Source: Lysobacter sp. MMG2 (GTDB lineage Bacteria > Pseudomonadota > Gammaproteobacteria > Xanthomonadales > Xanthomonadaceae). From it: a DNA stretch of 64,000 nt. Below the pieces are notes generated by a model, which saw nothing but the letters and a program-made list of their open reading frames with translations, ran no database searches and was not told the DNA's origin. Every line of letters begins with the position of its first letter. The first letter of the stretch is position 1. The position numbers were made by a program, and so were the translations under genes. The DNA lies in the NCBI RefSeq assembly GCF_016735495.2, contig NZ_JAERQY020000001.1:248001-312000 (forward strand). The letters are read 5' to 3'. Shown here one piece after another: positions 35,782 to 44,627 of the stretch.

Positions 35782-36804
35782 ATGGATCAACAACTGATCA
35801 CCCGCATCGTCGAAGCCGCGCTGCTGGCGGCGAACCAGCCGCTGACGCTGGCGCAGCTGCACGCGTTGTTCCCCGAAGACCAGCCGGCGCCGGCCGACAG
35901 CGTCGAGCAGGCGCTGGAAACCCTGCGCGAAGCCTGTGCCGACCGCGGCGTGGAGCTGGTCGAGGTCTCCTCCGGCTTCCGCTTCCAGGTCAAGGCCGAC
36001 GTCCACTCCTGGGTGGCGCGCCTGTGGACCGAGCGCCAGACGCGCTACACGCGCGCCACGCTTGAGACCTTGGCACTCATCGCCTACCGCCAGCCGATCA
36101 CGCGCGGCGAGATCGAGCAGGTGCGCGGCGTGGCGGTCAACAGCAACATCATCAAGGCGCTGGAAGAGCGCGAGTGGATCCGCGTCGTCGGCCACCGCGA
36201 CGTGCCCGGCAAGCCGGCGCTGTTCGGCACCACGAAGGTGTTCCTGGACTACTTCGGCCTCAAGCGCCTGGACGAACTGCCGCCGCTGTCGGAACTGAAG
36301 GACATCGGCGAGCTGGAACCGCAGCTGGCGTTCGAAGGCACGCCGGCTCCGATCGCCGCGGGCATCGCGGACGAAGGCGCCGACGCATCCAACCTCGACG
36401 GCGCGCAGGCGTCGGATGAGGACGCGGCCGACGACACCGCCGCCGCGAACGACGGCGGCGCCGACGAAGAAAACGCCGCCGGCGCGGCCGAAGGCGAGGC
36501 CGACGACACCGGCAGCGACGAAGCCGCCGACGAGAACGCCGGGCACGCGCAGACCGGCGACTCCGTCGACGAAGTCGCCAATGCCGAGGCTGACGAAGAC
36601 AACACCGAAATCACCGAAGACGAGGTCACCGACCTCGACATCGACGAAACCGAATATGCCCTCCAGGGCGACCCCGAAGCCGCGCCGGGCAAGCGCGCGG
36701 CGGACGCGAACGATCACGAGCAAGACAACGCCGTCGAGACGACGACCGTTCCGAATGATGACGAAGCCGAACTGGCCGAGTCGGAGCAACACAAAAATGA
36801 CTGA
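35782..36804 (+). CDS. scpB: Segregation and condensation protein B with long acidic tail
   Basis: A dimeric winged-helix kite subunit of SMC-ScpAB. Of 340 residues, the first ~190 match ScpB: LITRIVEAALLAANQPLTLAQLHALF, LVEVSSGFRFQVK, LETLALIAYRQPITRGEIEQVRGVAVNSNIIKALEEREWIRVVGHRDVPGKPALFGTTKVFLDYFGL. Residues ~195-340 are an Asp/Glu/Ala-rich, probably disordered tail absent from E. coli-type relatives and common in xanthomonads. The start is ATG 35782, and the stop overlaps rluB by 8 bp. Confidence 0.94.
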   Translation: MDQQLITRIVEAALLAANQPLTLAQLHALFPEDQPAPADSVEQALETLREACADRGVELVEVSSGFRFQVKADVHSWVARLWTERQTRYTRATLETLALIAYRQPITRGEIEQVRGVAVNSNIIKALEEREWIRVVGHRDVPGKPALFGTTKVFLDYFGLKRLDELPPLSELKDIGELEPQLAFEGTPAPIAAGIADEGADASNLDGAQASDEDAADDTAAANDGGADEENAAGAAEGEADDTGSDEAADENAGHAQTGDSVDEVANAEADEDNTEITEDEVTDLDIDETEYALQGDPEAAPGKRAADANDHEQDNAVETTTVPNDDEAELAESEQHKND

Positions 36805-38536
36805 AGAAAAGAGCCGCAAGCTCACCCTCAAACGCGCCGCCGATCCGGACGCCACCGAGGCGCCGCGATTGGAAGAGCGCCTGCACAAGGTGCTCGCGCA
36901 GGCCGGACTGGGTTCGCGCCGCGCGCTGGAACAGCGCATCGCCGACGGCCTGGTGAAGGTCAACGGCGAGACCGCGCAGGTGGGCATGAGCGTGAAGAGC
37001 GGCGACCGCATCGAGATCGACGGACGCCAGTTCGTCGCCAGTGCGCTGACCGAAGCCTCGCGGGTGCTGATGTACAACAAGCCCGAAGGCGAAGTGACCA
37101 CGCGCGAAGACCCCGAAGGCCGCCCGACGGTGTTCGAGGCCCTGCCCGCGCTGAAGGGCGCGCGCTGGATCGCCATCGGCCGCCTGGACATCAACACCAC
37201 CGGCCTGCTGCTGCTCAGCACCGACGGTGAGCTGGCCAACGCGCTGATGCACCCGTCCTTCGAAGTGGAGCGCGAATACGTCTGCCGCGTGCGCGCGCCG
37301 GAAGGCCAGGACGTCGTGCCGGACAACATCGTCGACCGCCTCGCCCGCGGCGTGGCGCTGGAAGACGGCCCGGCCAAGTTCGACGAGATCGAACGCATCG
37401 GCGGCACCGATTCGCACGACTGGTTCCGCGTCGTGGTGAAGGAAGGCCGCAACCGCGAAGTGCGCCGCCTGTGGGAGTCGCAGGGCTGCCAGGTGAGCCG
37501 CCTCAAGCGCATCCGTTACGGCGAAGTCGCCCTGCCCCGCGAACTGCTGCGCGGCCAGTCGCGCGAACTCGCCTCCGAGGCGGTGGAATCGCTGCGCAAC
37601 AAGCTCGGTCTGGAAGACGGCACGCCGTCGGCGCTGACGCTGCAGCCGGTGATCGGCCAGCGCAAGGCCGCCAAGTCGACGATCGACCTGACCGGCAAGG
37701 CCCGCTCGCACGGCTACGTCGGCGGCCACAACACGGCCGACGAAGGCCGCGAACTGCGCCGCTTCGACCACGTGCGCGAAGACCGCGGTCGCGGTCGCGG
37801 CGGCCCACGCAAGCACGGCGGCCTGACCGTCAGCGGCGAAGCCGCGGCGAAGGCCGGCAACAAGCCGTTCAAGCAGCGCAAGGAAAAGGGTCCCAAGCCG
37901 TTGCCGGAAGGCAATCCGGCGGCGTTCCGCACCTGGTACGTGCCCGATGGCGTCGATACCGGCCCGAGCGGTCACCGCAATCCCGATGCACGCGGCCCCC
38001 GCAAGCCCTACGGCGACAAGCCGCGCACGGGCGGCGGCGGTCGTGGACCGGGCGGTCCGGGCGGCGGTAGCCGCGGTCCGGGCGGCGGCGGTGCCTACGG
38101 CGAACGCGGTCCGCGTCGCGAAGGCGGCTTCGGTGGCGAGCGCAGCGGCGGTGGCGGTTACGGCGAACGCAGCGGCGGTGGCGGTGGCGGCGGCTATGGT
38201 GAACGCCGTGGCCCGGGCGGCGGTCAGGGCCAGGGTCAGGGCCAGCGCAGCTCGCGTCCGTACGGCCATCCGGGCAATGCGCCGAGCTTCCCGTCCGATC
38301 ACGCCAATCCCGGCAGCTTCAACCCGTACGGCGACAAGCCGCGCGCGCCGCGTCCGGGCGGTCGTCCGGGCGGTCCGGGCGGCCCGAAGCCGGCGGGCGG
38401 CAAGCCCGGCGGCAACCGTCCGGGCGGCAACCGCGGCCCCGGTGGCGGCGGTCCGCGTCCGGCCGGCGCTGGTCCGCGTCCGGGCGGTCCGCGCGGTGGC
38501 GGGCGTCCCGGCGGCGGTCGCGGTCCGCGCGGCTGA
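36797..38536 (+). CDS. rluB: 23S rRNA pseudouridine synthase RluB with Gly/Arg-rich C-terminal tail
   Basis: Isomerises U2605 of 23S rRNA to pseudouridine. The 579-residue product begins with an S4 RNA-binding domain (RLHKVLAQAGLGSRRALEQRIADGLVKVNGE), then an RsuA/RluB catalytic domain with IGRLDINTTGLLLLSTDGELANALMHPS (catalytic Asp in GRLD) and the family C-terminal WFRVVVKEGRNREVRRLWESQG. The catalytic part ends near residue 270. The rest is Lys-rich then a long Gly/Arg/Pro-rich stretch with GGGGYGERSGG-type repeats, likely a disordered RNA-binding tail. It overlaps scpB by 8 bp (ATG 36797), and a Rho-independent terminator follows. Confidence 0.94.
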   Translation: MTEEKSRKLTLKRAADPDATEAPRLEERLHKVLAQAGLGSRRALEQRIADGLVKVNGETAQVGMSVKSGDRIEIDGRQFVASALTEASRVLMYNKPEGEVTTREDPEGRPTVFEALPALKGARWIAIGRLDINTTGLLLLSTDGELANALMHPSFEVEREYVCRVRAPEGQDVVPDNIVDRLARGVALEDGPAKFDEIERIGGTDSHDWFRVVVKEGRNREVRRLWESQGCQVSRLKRIRYGEVALPRELLRGQSRELASEAVESLRNKLGLEDGTPSALTLQPVIGQRKAAKSTIDLTGKARSHGYVGGHNTADEGRELRRFDHVREDRGRGRGGPRKHGGLTVSGEAAAKAGNKPFKQRKEKGPKPLPEGNPAAFRTWYVPDGVDTGPSGHRNPDARGPRKPYGDKPRTGGGGRGPGGPGGGSRGPGGGGAYGERGPRREGGFGGERSGGGGYGERSGGGGGGGYGERRGPGGGQGQGQGQRSSRPYGHPGNAPSFPSDHANPGSFNPYGDKPRAPRPGGRPGGPGGPKPAGGKPGGNRPGGNRGPGGGGPRPAGAGPRPGGPRGGGRPGGGRGPRG

Positions 38537-38554
38537 TCGTTGAAGTAGTGAAAG

Positions 38555-38587
38555 AAACAGGGCGCCCAGGCGCCCTGTTTCTTTTTG
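38555..38587 (+). terminator. Rho-independent terminator after rluB
   Basis: An 11-bp perfect stem (AAACAGGGCGC, 38555-38565, with GCGCCCTGTTT, 38570-38580) around a CCAG loop, followed by CTTTTTG. It ends the scpA-scpB-rluB transcript. Confidence 0.9.
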
Positions 38588-38800
38588 TGGCGACGCGTCC
38601 CGTTGCGATGCATTGGTCGCAAGGCGCTTTGCACTCAGGCGCTCGCCGTTCGTCGCCCGGCACGCACCTTCGCGTGCGAATTCACGCCATTTCACCGTCG
38701 CTGAACACGCGCGGGGAAAGCATGGGGCGAGGCATACGTGACCGATGCCTCCGCCCTCCCTCACCGGCCGCACACCGGACGACAACCAGGAGCCCGCGCC

Positions 38801-39103
38801 ATGGCGATGGAGTGCACGATTCGTGCGGGCGCGGTCGCAAGCGCGCTCATGCTCGCGTGCGCGGCATCGGCGGCGACGCGGACCGGCTCATTTCAGGTTA
38901 CCGCCCGGATCGACGCATCGTGCCTGATGCGCGCTCCATCGTCCTTCGACATGATGCCCGCAGCTGCCCGCTCGAACGAGCGTGTGCAGGTGATCTGCTC
39001 GCCCGCCGTACCGCACGCGGTGTCGATGACGCCGCGCATCTCCTCCGGCCGTGCGGACCACACGCCCGCGGCTCGCCGACTCATCGTCTTCGTCACTTAT
39101 TAG
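38801..39103 (+). CDS. Shortened spore coat U (SCPU)-like pilus subunit
   Basis: A 100-residue exported protein at the head of the archaic chaperone-usher cluster. The signal peptide is AGAVASALMLACAASA-ATR. The mature part begins TRTGSFQVTARIDASCLMRAPSSFDM, like the first strands of the SCPU subunits downstream, and has a second Cys in RVQVICSPAVPHAVSMTP. It then jumps to a very short C-terminus (RRLIVFVTY). The full-length paralogues have ~140 mature residues; this one has ~80 and lacks the middle (RRL...YTIYGRIP) part. The start at ATG 38801 has AGGAG 8 nt upstream. It may be an intact minimal subunit or a degraded one; the frame is clean and has a good SD. Confidence 0.72.
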   Translation: MAMECTIRAGAVASALMLACAASAATRTGSFQVTARIDASCLMRAPSSFDMMPAAARSNERVQVICSPAVPHAVSMTPRISSGRADHTPAARRLIVFVTY

Positions 39104-39154
39104 TCCGGCCGGGCATCGGGTCCGGTCGCAGCACTGCACATCAGGAGATCCGCC

Positions 39155-39661
39155 ATGCATCCCGTGCTCCTCCTCAAACCGCTGTGCATCGTCACGATCG
39201 CCGTCGTTGCGTTCAGCCCGACGACGTCGACTGCCGCTACCAAGACAGCCACGTTCCAGGTATTGGCGACCATGGTCAGCGACTGCACCATCATCAGCGC
39301 GCCGAACATCGACTTCGGCACCGTCGGCGTGACAACGGCCAACATCGACACCACCAGCGTGCTGACCGTCGCGTGCACGCCCAGCACGACTTACACCGTT
39401 GCACTGGACGCAGGAACCGGCGCAGGTTCGACCATCACCGATCGACGCATGGCCAGCGGTGGCGGTGGCTCGCTGCAGTACCAGTTGTTCCGCGATACTG
39501 GCCGCACGCAGAACTGGGGCAACACCACCGGCACCGACACCGTCGGCGGCACCGGCAACGGCAGCAACAACCTGTACACCATCTACGCCCGCATCCCACC
39601 GCAGCCGGCACCTGCCGTGGGCAGTTACGCCAGCACGGTGACCGTCACGATCACCTACTGA
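39155..39661 (+). CDS. SCPU-domain pilus subunit (Csu-type)
   Basis: A secreted pilin of an archaic chaperone-usher pilus, 168 residues. The signal peptide is VLLLKPLCIVTIAVVAFSPTTSTAA. A single SCPU domain follows: TATFQVLATMVSDCTIISAPNIDFGTVGV, VLTVACTPSTTYTVALDAGTGAG, LQYQLFRDTGRTQNWGNTTGTDTVGG, YTIYARIPPQPAPAVGSYASTVTVTITY. The conserved Cys pair and the terminal alternating hydrophobic strand are those used in donor-strand exchange. A clear AGGAG SD precedes ATG 39155. It is 4 bp from the next subunit gene. Confidence 0.92.
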   Translation: MHPVLLLKPLCIVTIAVVAFSPTTSTAATKTATFQVLATMVSDCTIISAPNIDFGTVGVTTANIDTTSVLTVACTPSTTYTVALDAGTGAGSTITDRRMASGGGGSLQYQLFRDTGRTQNWGNTTGTDTVGGTGNGSNNLYTIYARIPPQPAPAVGSYASTVTVTITY

Positions 39662-39665
39662 TCCG

Positions 39666-40211
39666 ATGGCGAACACCGGCCACCGGCACGAGGCGGCTCG
39701 CATTGCGTCCATCGTGCTGCGCGCGTCTCGCCTTTGCGCCATATCGATCATGGTGTCGGCGTTGGGCATCGCACCGCTGGACGCCGCGACGCGCACCGCT
39801 TCGTTCACCGTCAATGCAAGCATCATCAACGACTGCACCATCATCGCCATCCCGAACCTCGATTTCGGCACGATCGGTGTGCAGAACATCGCGTACTACG
39901 GCACGAGTAACCTCGTCGTCGCCTGCACGCCCGGCACGGCCTACTCGGTGAGCCTGGACGCCGGATCGGTCGGCGGCTCCACCGTCGCGGTGCGCTCCCT
40001 GAGCGGTCCCGGCGGCACCATGACGTTCAACCTCTACCGCGATGCCGGATACACGCAGATCTGGGGCATGACGCCCGGCACCGATACCGCCGGCGGCACG
40101 GGCACCGGCAGCAACCAGAGCTACACGATCTACGGCCGCATCTACGCGATGCAGACCACCAAGGCGCCCGGCACCTACACCACCACCATCACCGCCACGA
40201 TCACCTACTAA
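39666..40211 (+). CDS. SCPU-domain pilus subunit (Csu-type)
   Basis: The second full-length subunit, 181 residues. The N-terminal 40 residues include a long signal sequence (ISIMVSALGIAPLDAA). The SCPU domain follows: TASFTVNASIINDCTIIAIPNLDFGTIGV, NLVVACTPGTAYSVSLDAGSVGG, MTFNLYRDAGYTQIWGMTPGTDTAGG, YTIYGRIYAMQTTKAPGTYTTTITATITY. It is clearly paralogous to the preceding subunit. It starts 4 bp after that stop and precedes the chaperone gene; all run in one direction as an operon. Confidence 0.91.
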   Translation: MANTGHRHEAARIASIVLRASRLCAISIMVSALGIAPLDAATRTASFTVNASIINDCTIIAIPNLDFGTIGVQNIAYYGTSNLVVACTPGTAYSVSLDAGSVGGSTVAVRSLSGPGGTMTFNLYRDAGYTQIWGMTPGTDTAGGTGTGSNQSYTIYGRIYAMQTTKAPGTYTTTITATITY

Positions 40212-40262
40212 CCGCGCGGGCACCGTGCCCGTCGGCCTTCACCCGCTGCACGGAGACGCGCC

Positions 40263-40982
40263 ATGAAGTTCACCCAACTGAGCAATGCGCTGCTAGTGAC
40301 TGCTATGTCGTTCGCCGTTGGCGGCGCAATGGCCGCGTCCATCCACGTCATGCCCACGAGCATCACGCTGGCCCCGGGCAAGGCGACGGCGGTGATGACC
40401 ATCACCAACGAAGGCGACACGCCGATCAAGGCGCAGGTGCGCGTGTTCGCCTGGGAGCAGCAGGGCAACCAGGATCGCCTCACGCCGACGCAGAAGCTGG
40501 TGGCCAGTCCGCCCATGGCGACGCTCGCGCCCAAACAGACCCAGTCGATCCGCGTCGTGCGCGTGGACAAGTCGGCCATCACGACCGAGGAAGCCTATCG
40601 CCTGGTCGTGGACGAGATTCCCGATGCGAAGAACGCGCCGAACGTCGGCGTGTCCGTGCAGATGCGCTATTCAGTGCCGGTGTTCGTGCTGCCCAAGGCG
40701 ACGATGCCGCCGGGCCAGGTCACGATCGCCGCGCACGTCACCGGCAATGCGCTGACGCTCAATGCGCAAAACAAGAGCGACTCGCACGTGCAGGCATCCG
40801 AAGTGGTCATCGAACACGCCGGCGGGGCCACCACGCCCGTCGTGGGCGGGCTGCTGGGCTATGTGCTGGCGGGCAGGACGATGCAGTGGACCGTCACGAT
40901 CCCCGCCAACGCCGCCGCCAAGGGGCGCCCCGTGCGCATGACCGCGATGTTCGACGGACAGCCGCTCAAGGTCGACCTGTAA
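40263..40982 (+). CDS. Pilus periplasmic chaperone (archaic chaperone-usher, CsuC-like)
   Basis: A PapD-like two-Ig-domain chaperone that escorts subunits to the usher, 239 residues. Signal peptide NALLVTAMSFAVGGAMA. The first domain holds SITLAPGKATAVMTITNEGDTPIKAQVRVFAWEQQGNQDRL and the characteristic PKQTQSIRVVRVDKSAITTEEAYRLVVDEIP (G1/F1 edge). The second domain spans ~140-239. An SD GGAGA precedes ATG 40263. It lies between subunit and usher genes, the usual order for archaic systems. Confidence 0.93.
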   Translation: MKFTQLSNALLVTAMSFAVGGAMAASIHVMPTSITLAPGKATAVMTITNEGDTPIKAQVRVFAWEQQGNQDRLTPTQKLVASPPMATLAPKQTQSIRVVRVDKSAITTEEAYRLVVDEIPDAKNAPNVGVSVQMRYSVPVFVLPKATMPPGQVTIAAHVTGNALTLNAQNKSDSHVQASEVVIEHAGGATTPVVGGLLGYVLAGRTMQWTVTIPANAAAKGRPVRMTAMFDGQPLKVDL

Positions 40983-41055
40983 CCGGCAGAGCAGGTTGCG
41001 ACGACGGCGATGCCTCACGGCGCCGCCCTGCCGCTGCGGAAGGGAGAGGCATTGG

Positions 41056-43503
41056 ATGCGCGCGTACACGCGCACAACGCTGTTCATCTGCATCCTGGGG
41101 CTGATGGGCATCGTCTCGCCCACGATTTCGCGCGCGCAAAGCGCCGACGTGCCGCCCGCGTCGTACTACCTGGAGGCCTACTTGAACGGTCGGCCGACCG
41201 GGCTGGTTGTGCAGGTGGATCGCACGAACGCCGGCTTGCGCATCTCAGCCGATGAGCTGACCGAGATCGGCGTGCGCGTGGATGACCTCCCGCTCGACGC
41301 GGACCGCCAGATCCTGCTCGCCGACATTCCCGGCCTTGCCTTCAACTATGTGGAGGACACCCAGCGCATCGAGTTCACCCTGCCCGAAGCCGGGCTCGTG
41401 CCCGAACAACTCGGAGTGCTGCCACCGCCGCCCACGCTGACGCGATCGGGCACCGGACTGGTGCTCAACTATGCTGCGCAACTTCAGAACACGCGGGTGG
41501 CGTTCGAAGAGAAACGCCAGGGCCGCCGCTTGCACGTGCCGCTGCTCGGCTCGGCGCGTTACGGCCGGCTTCCTGTCCTGGGCGCAGAGGAGTTCGAAGC
41601 GCAGTACGAGCGTCGCAATCGCACGTTCGCACTCAGTACCGAACTGCGCTTCTTCTCGCCCGCGGGCGTGTTCGTCAACACCGGCTACACCACGGTGCAG
41701 GCCGGCGAATACGACTACATCCGTCAGGACAGCTACTGGACCTACACCCAGCCCGACGCCCTGCGCACATACACAGCGGGCGATCTGGTGTCCTCGTCAC
41801 TGACGTGGTCGCGCGCGATCCATCTGGGCGGCTTGAGCGTGTCACGCAATTTCGAAGTGCGGCCGAACCTGGTGACGTTTCCGGTGCCGGCCATCGGCGG
41901 CACCGCCGTTGTTCCCACGATGGTGGACCTCTACATCAACGGCCTGCGCCAGTTCACCGGCAACGCCAGCGGAGGCCCGTTCCTGATCGCCGCCCCACCG
42001 GCACTGACGGGGGCAGGCATCGCGACGGTGGTGTACCAGGACGCGATGGGGCGCGAGGTCAGCCTCAGTCGCCCGCTGTACATCGATACGCGACTGCTCG
42101 GCCGCGGGCTGTACGACTATTCGGTGGAAGTGGGCTATCCACGCCGCAGCTACGGCAGCCGTTCGTTCGACTACGCGGACGATCCGGCGGCCAATGCGTC
42201 ATGGCGTCATGGCGTGCGCGATGGCTTCACGCTGGAAGCCCACACCGAACTCACGCGCGGCCTCTACAACCTGGGCATCGGTGGCCTGGTGGAACTGGGC
42301 AATTACGGCGTGCTCAATGCATCTGCGACGATCAGCGACGGCGACCAGCACGGCATGCAATGGGGCCTGGGTTACCAGTACCAGTCGCCGCATTTCAACA
42401 TCGACCTGCTGGGCCTGCGCGCGGATGGCGGTTATCGCGACCTGGGCAGTCTGAAGGACGTGACCGTGCCGCAGCGTCAATTGCATGCTTCGCTGGGCGT
42501 TCCGCTGGGCCAACGCCATTCGGTCACCCTTGTCTATACGCGCCAGCAAGCCTCGGACCTGGGCGGCTCGCACATCCTTTCGATCGGATACAACGGTTCC
42601 TTCGGCCAGCGTTTGAGCGTATTCGCCAACGTGTTCCACGACCGGGACGTGTCCGATTCCCTCGGCATCTACCTCGGCGCATCGCTTTCGCTGGAGCGCC
42701 GCGCCAGCGTGGCCAGCAGTGCCAGCCGATACGGCAAGGAGAGTACGGCATCGATCTCGGCGAGCCGTTCGATGGACTACGACCGCGGCGGGTTCGGCTG
42801 GAGTGCGCTGCTCGACGGCGGCGATGACGGCTACCGGCACGGCATGGGACGCGTGGACTACCGGGGCACTTACGGCGATGCCTCGCTGCTGCTCGAACAC
42901 TCCACGCGTGACGATTTCACCTACACCAATGCCACGCTGTTCGCGACCGGCGCACTGGTCTGGATAGACGGCGACCTGCTCGCGTCGCGCACGATCAGTG
43001 ACGCGTTCGCCGTGGTCTCCACCAACGGCATGGCCGACATCCCCATCCTGCGTGAGAATCGCCTCGTCGGCGCGACCAATCGCGAAGGTCACCTGCTCAT
43101 TCCGGACCTGCTCTCGTGGCAGAGCAATCGCCTGATGCTGGGAACCGTCGAGCTGCCACCGGACGTGCGCGTGGACGCCGACCGCATGGAAGTGGCGCCG
43201 CGCGGGCTGTCGGGCGTGCTGGCTGCCTTCCCGGTGGGGCACTACACCGGCGCCGTCGTCATCCTCGTCGACGAGCGCGGGCAGCCGTTGCCGGTTGGCA
43301 CGACGGTGACGGTGACCGACTCCGGCCTGACCGCGACGATGGGCTACGACGGCCAGGTGTTCATCGAGCAACTCGGGCCGCGCCAGACTGTTTCGGCCGA
43401 AGCGAACGATGCGACGTGCACGGCGGAAGTCCTGTTCGACGCCGCCGACGTGCTGACGACGATAGGCCCCTTCGTGTGCAAATCCTCGCAGGTGCTGCCA
43501 TGA
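41056..43503 (+). CDS. Outer-membrane usher protein (archaic chaperone-usher, CsuD-like)
   Basis: The outer-membrane assembly platform, 815 residues. Signal peptide TTLFICILGLMGIVSPTISRAQ. An N-terminal usher domain (YYLEAYLNGRPTGLVVQVDRTNAGLRISADELTEIGV) precedes the FimD/PapC-type 24-strand barrel with plug (TMVDLYINGLRQFTGNASGGPFLIAAPPALTGAGIATVVYQDAMGREVSLSRPLY, then LYDYSVEVGYPRRSYGS) and C-terminal domains (GLSGVLAAFPVGHYTGAVVILVDERGQPLPVGTTVTV, ending in a Cys-containing TCTAEVLFD). The start at ATG 41056 has AGGGAGAGG upstream; the ORF extends earlier but only as a shadow. The stop overlaps the next gene (ATGA). Confidence 0.94.
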   Translation: MRAYTRTTLFICILGLMGIVSPTISRAQSADVPPASYYLEAYLNGRPTGLVVQVDRTNAGLRISADELTEIGVRVDDLPLDADRQILLADIPGLAFNYVEDTQRIEFTLPEAGLVPEQLGVLPPPPTLTRSGTGLVLNYAAQLQNTRVAFEEKRQGRRLHVPLLGSARYGRLPVLGAEEFEAQYERRNRTFALSTELRFFSPAGVFVNTGYTTVQAGEYDYIRQDSYWTYTQPDALRTYTAGDLVSSSLTWSRAIHLGGLSVSRNFEVRPNLVTFPVPAIGGTAVVPTMVDLYINGLRQFTGNASGGPFLIAAPPALTGAGIATVVYQDAMGREVSLSRPLYIDTRLLGRGLYDYSVEVGYPRRSYGSRSFDYADDPAANASWRHGVRDGFTLEAHTELTRGLYNLGIGGLVELGNYGVLNASATISDGDQHGMQWGLGYQYQSPHFNIDLLGLRADGGYRDLGSLKDVTVPQRQLHASLGVPLGQRHSVTLVYTRQQASDLGGSHILSIGYNGSFGQRLSVFANVFHDRDVSDSLGIYLGASLSLERRASVASSASRYGKESTASISASRSMDYDRGGFGWSALLDGGDDGYRHGMGRVDYRGTYGDASLLLEHSTRDDFTYTNATLFATGALVWIDGDLLASRTISDAFAVVSTNGMADIPILRENRLVGATNREGHLLIPDLLSWQSNRLMLGTVELPPDVRVDADRMEVAPRGLSGVLAAFPVGHYTGAVVILVDERGQPLPVGTTVTVTDSGLTATMGYDGQVFIEQLGPRQTVSAEANDATCTAEVLFDAADVLTTIGPFVCKSSQVLP

Positions 43504-44489
43504 ACCCGACCACACGCAAGCGCCTTTCATCGCTCGCGTTGCAGGCGTGCTTCGCCGCAGCGGTGTGGTTGCTGTCTAGCGGCCTGCCATTGCGCGCGCA
43601 GTCGTGCACGGTTCTGATCGACTCCACCTTGAATTTCGGCGATGTGGATCCGGCATCGAACAATCCCACCGATTACGTGGGCACGCTCACCGTCGACTGC
43701 AAGAACCTCCACGACCAGTACGTCCGCGCCTGCGTGAACTTTGGACTGGTGACGGGAAGCTGGACCCTGCGGACCATGAAACAGGGGACCAACTCGCTCA
43801 ACTTCAACTTCTACCAGGACGCGGCCCGCACCTACCTGTGGACCAGCACCTCGGATCCGTCCCGGATGACGTTCATTGCGGATATCTACAACCCGGGCGG
43901 GTCGGCGATCCGAACGTACTCCATCTACGGTCGGATACCCGGCGGACAGAAGCCCAATCTGGGCACGTATTCGTCGACCTTCACCACGAACGAAGGCACG
44001 GTGCAGGTTGCCGAGTTCAACTCCACCTACGGTCCACCCACCTGCACCTCGTCCACGCCGCCCATCAACTCGCGCTTCTCGTTCACGGTGGTTGCGAACG
44101 TCGGCACCAGCTGTTCGGTAAGCGCAACCAACATCGACTTCGGACAGCAAGGCGTCCTCAGCGCGGCCGTCAACGCCACCGGCGTGATCACCACCACGTG
44201 CGGCACGGGGACGACGTACAGCCTTGCGTTGAGCGCGGGGAGCGGTGTCGGCGCGACCGTGGGCGCGCGCCGCATGACGCGCTCAGGAGGTAACGAAACG
44301 CTCGCCTACGGGCTCTACGTCGATGCCGGGCGAACCCAACCCTGGGGCGATGGCAGCAGCGGGTCGTCCACCGTTGCGGGCATCGGCAACGCCTCGGCAC
44401 AAACCAACACGGTGTACGCCAAGCTGCCACCGCAAAGCGCGGCGATCGGCACGTACGCCGACACCATCATCGTGACCGTGACGTTCTGA
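43500..44489 (+). CDS. Two-domain SCPU tip adhesin (CsuE-like)
   Basis: A secreted 329-residue protein with two SCPU-type domains, likely the pilus tip adhesin. Signal peptide LQACFAAAVWLLSSGLPLRAQ. The first domain (~35-195: CTVLIDSTLNFGDVDPASNNPTDYVGTLTVDC, FYQDAARTYLWTS, YSIYGRIPGGQKPNLGTYSSTF) is more diverged. The second (~200-329: FTVVANVGTSCSVSATNIDFGQQGVL, VITTTCGTGTTYSLALSAG, YGLYVDAGRTQPWGDG, YADTIIVTVTF) is subunit-like, with the donor-strand pattern at the end. The start overlaps the usher stop by 4 bp. Tip adhesin status follows from the two-domain layout and operon-terminal position seen in Csu-type clusters. Confidence 0.88.
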   Translation: MNPTTRKRLSSLALQACFAAAVWLLSSGLPLRAQSCTVLIDSTLNFGDVDPASNNPTDYVGTLTVDCKNLHDQYVRACVNFGLVTGSWTLRTMKQGTNSLNFNFYQDAARTYLWTSTSDPSRMTFIADIYNPGGSAIRTYSIYGRIPGGQKPNLGTYSSTFTTNEGTVQVAEFNSTYGPPTCTSSTPPINSRFSFTVVANVGTSCSVSATNIDFGQQGVLSAAVNATGVITTTCGTGTTYSLALSAGSGVGATVGARRMTRSGGNETLAYGLYVDAGRTQPWGDGSSGSSTVAGIGNASAQTNTVYAKLPPQSAAIGTYADTIIVTVTF

Positions 44490-44627
44490 CGGCTCCCTGC
44501 GGGAAGATACACGCGCGCCGCAACGCCCTCCCATCGTCATGATGTCTCCAGTCGACGGGGAACTGGCCTCTCCGCTTGATGGGGAAGGTGGCGCGAAGGG
44601 CGGGATGAGATGCAGCCGCGAAGCGTG

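Noticed and set aside
37900-38536. GGC/GGT-rich repeats in rluB as a possible tandem repeat locus
   Set aside because: These encode the Gly/Arg-rich protein tail in-frame with irregular unit lengths; not an independent DNA repeat.
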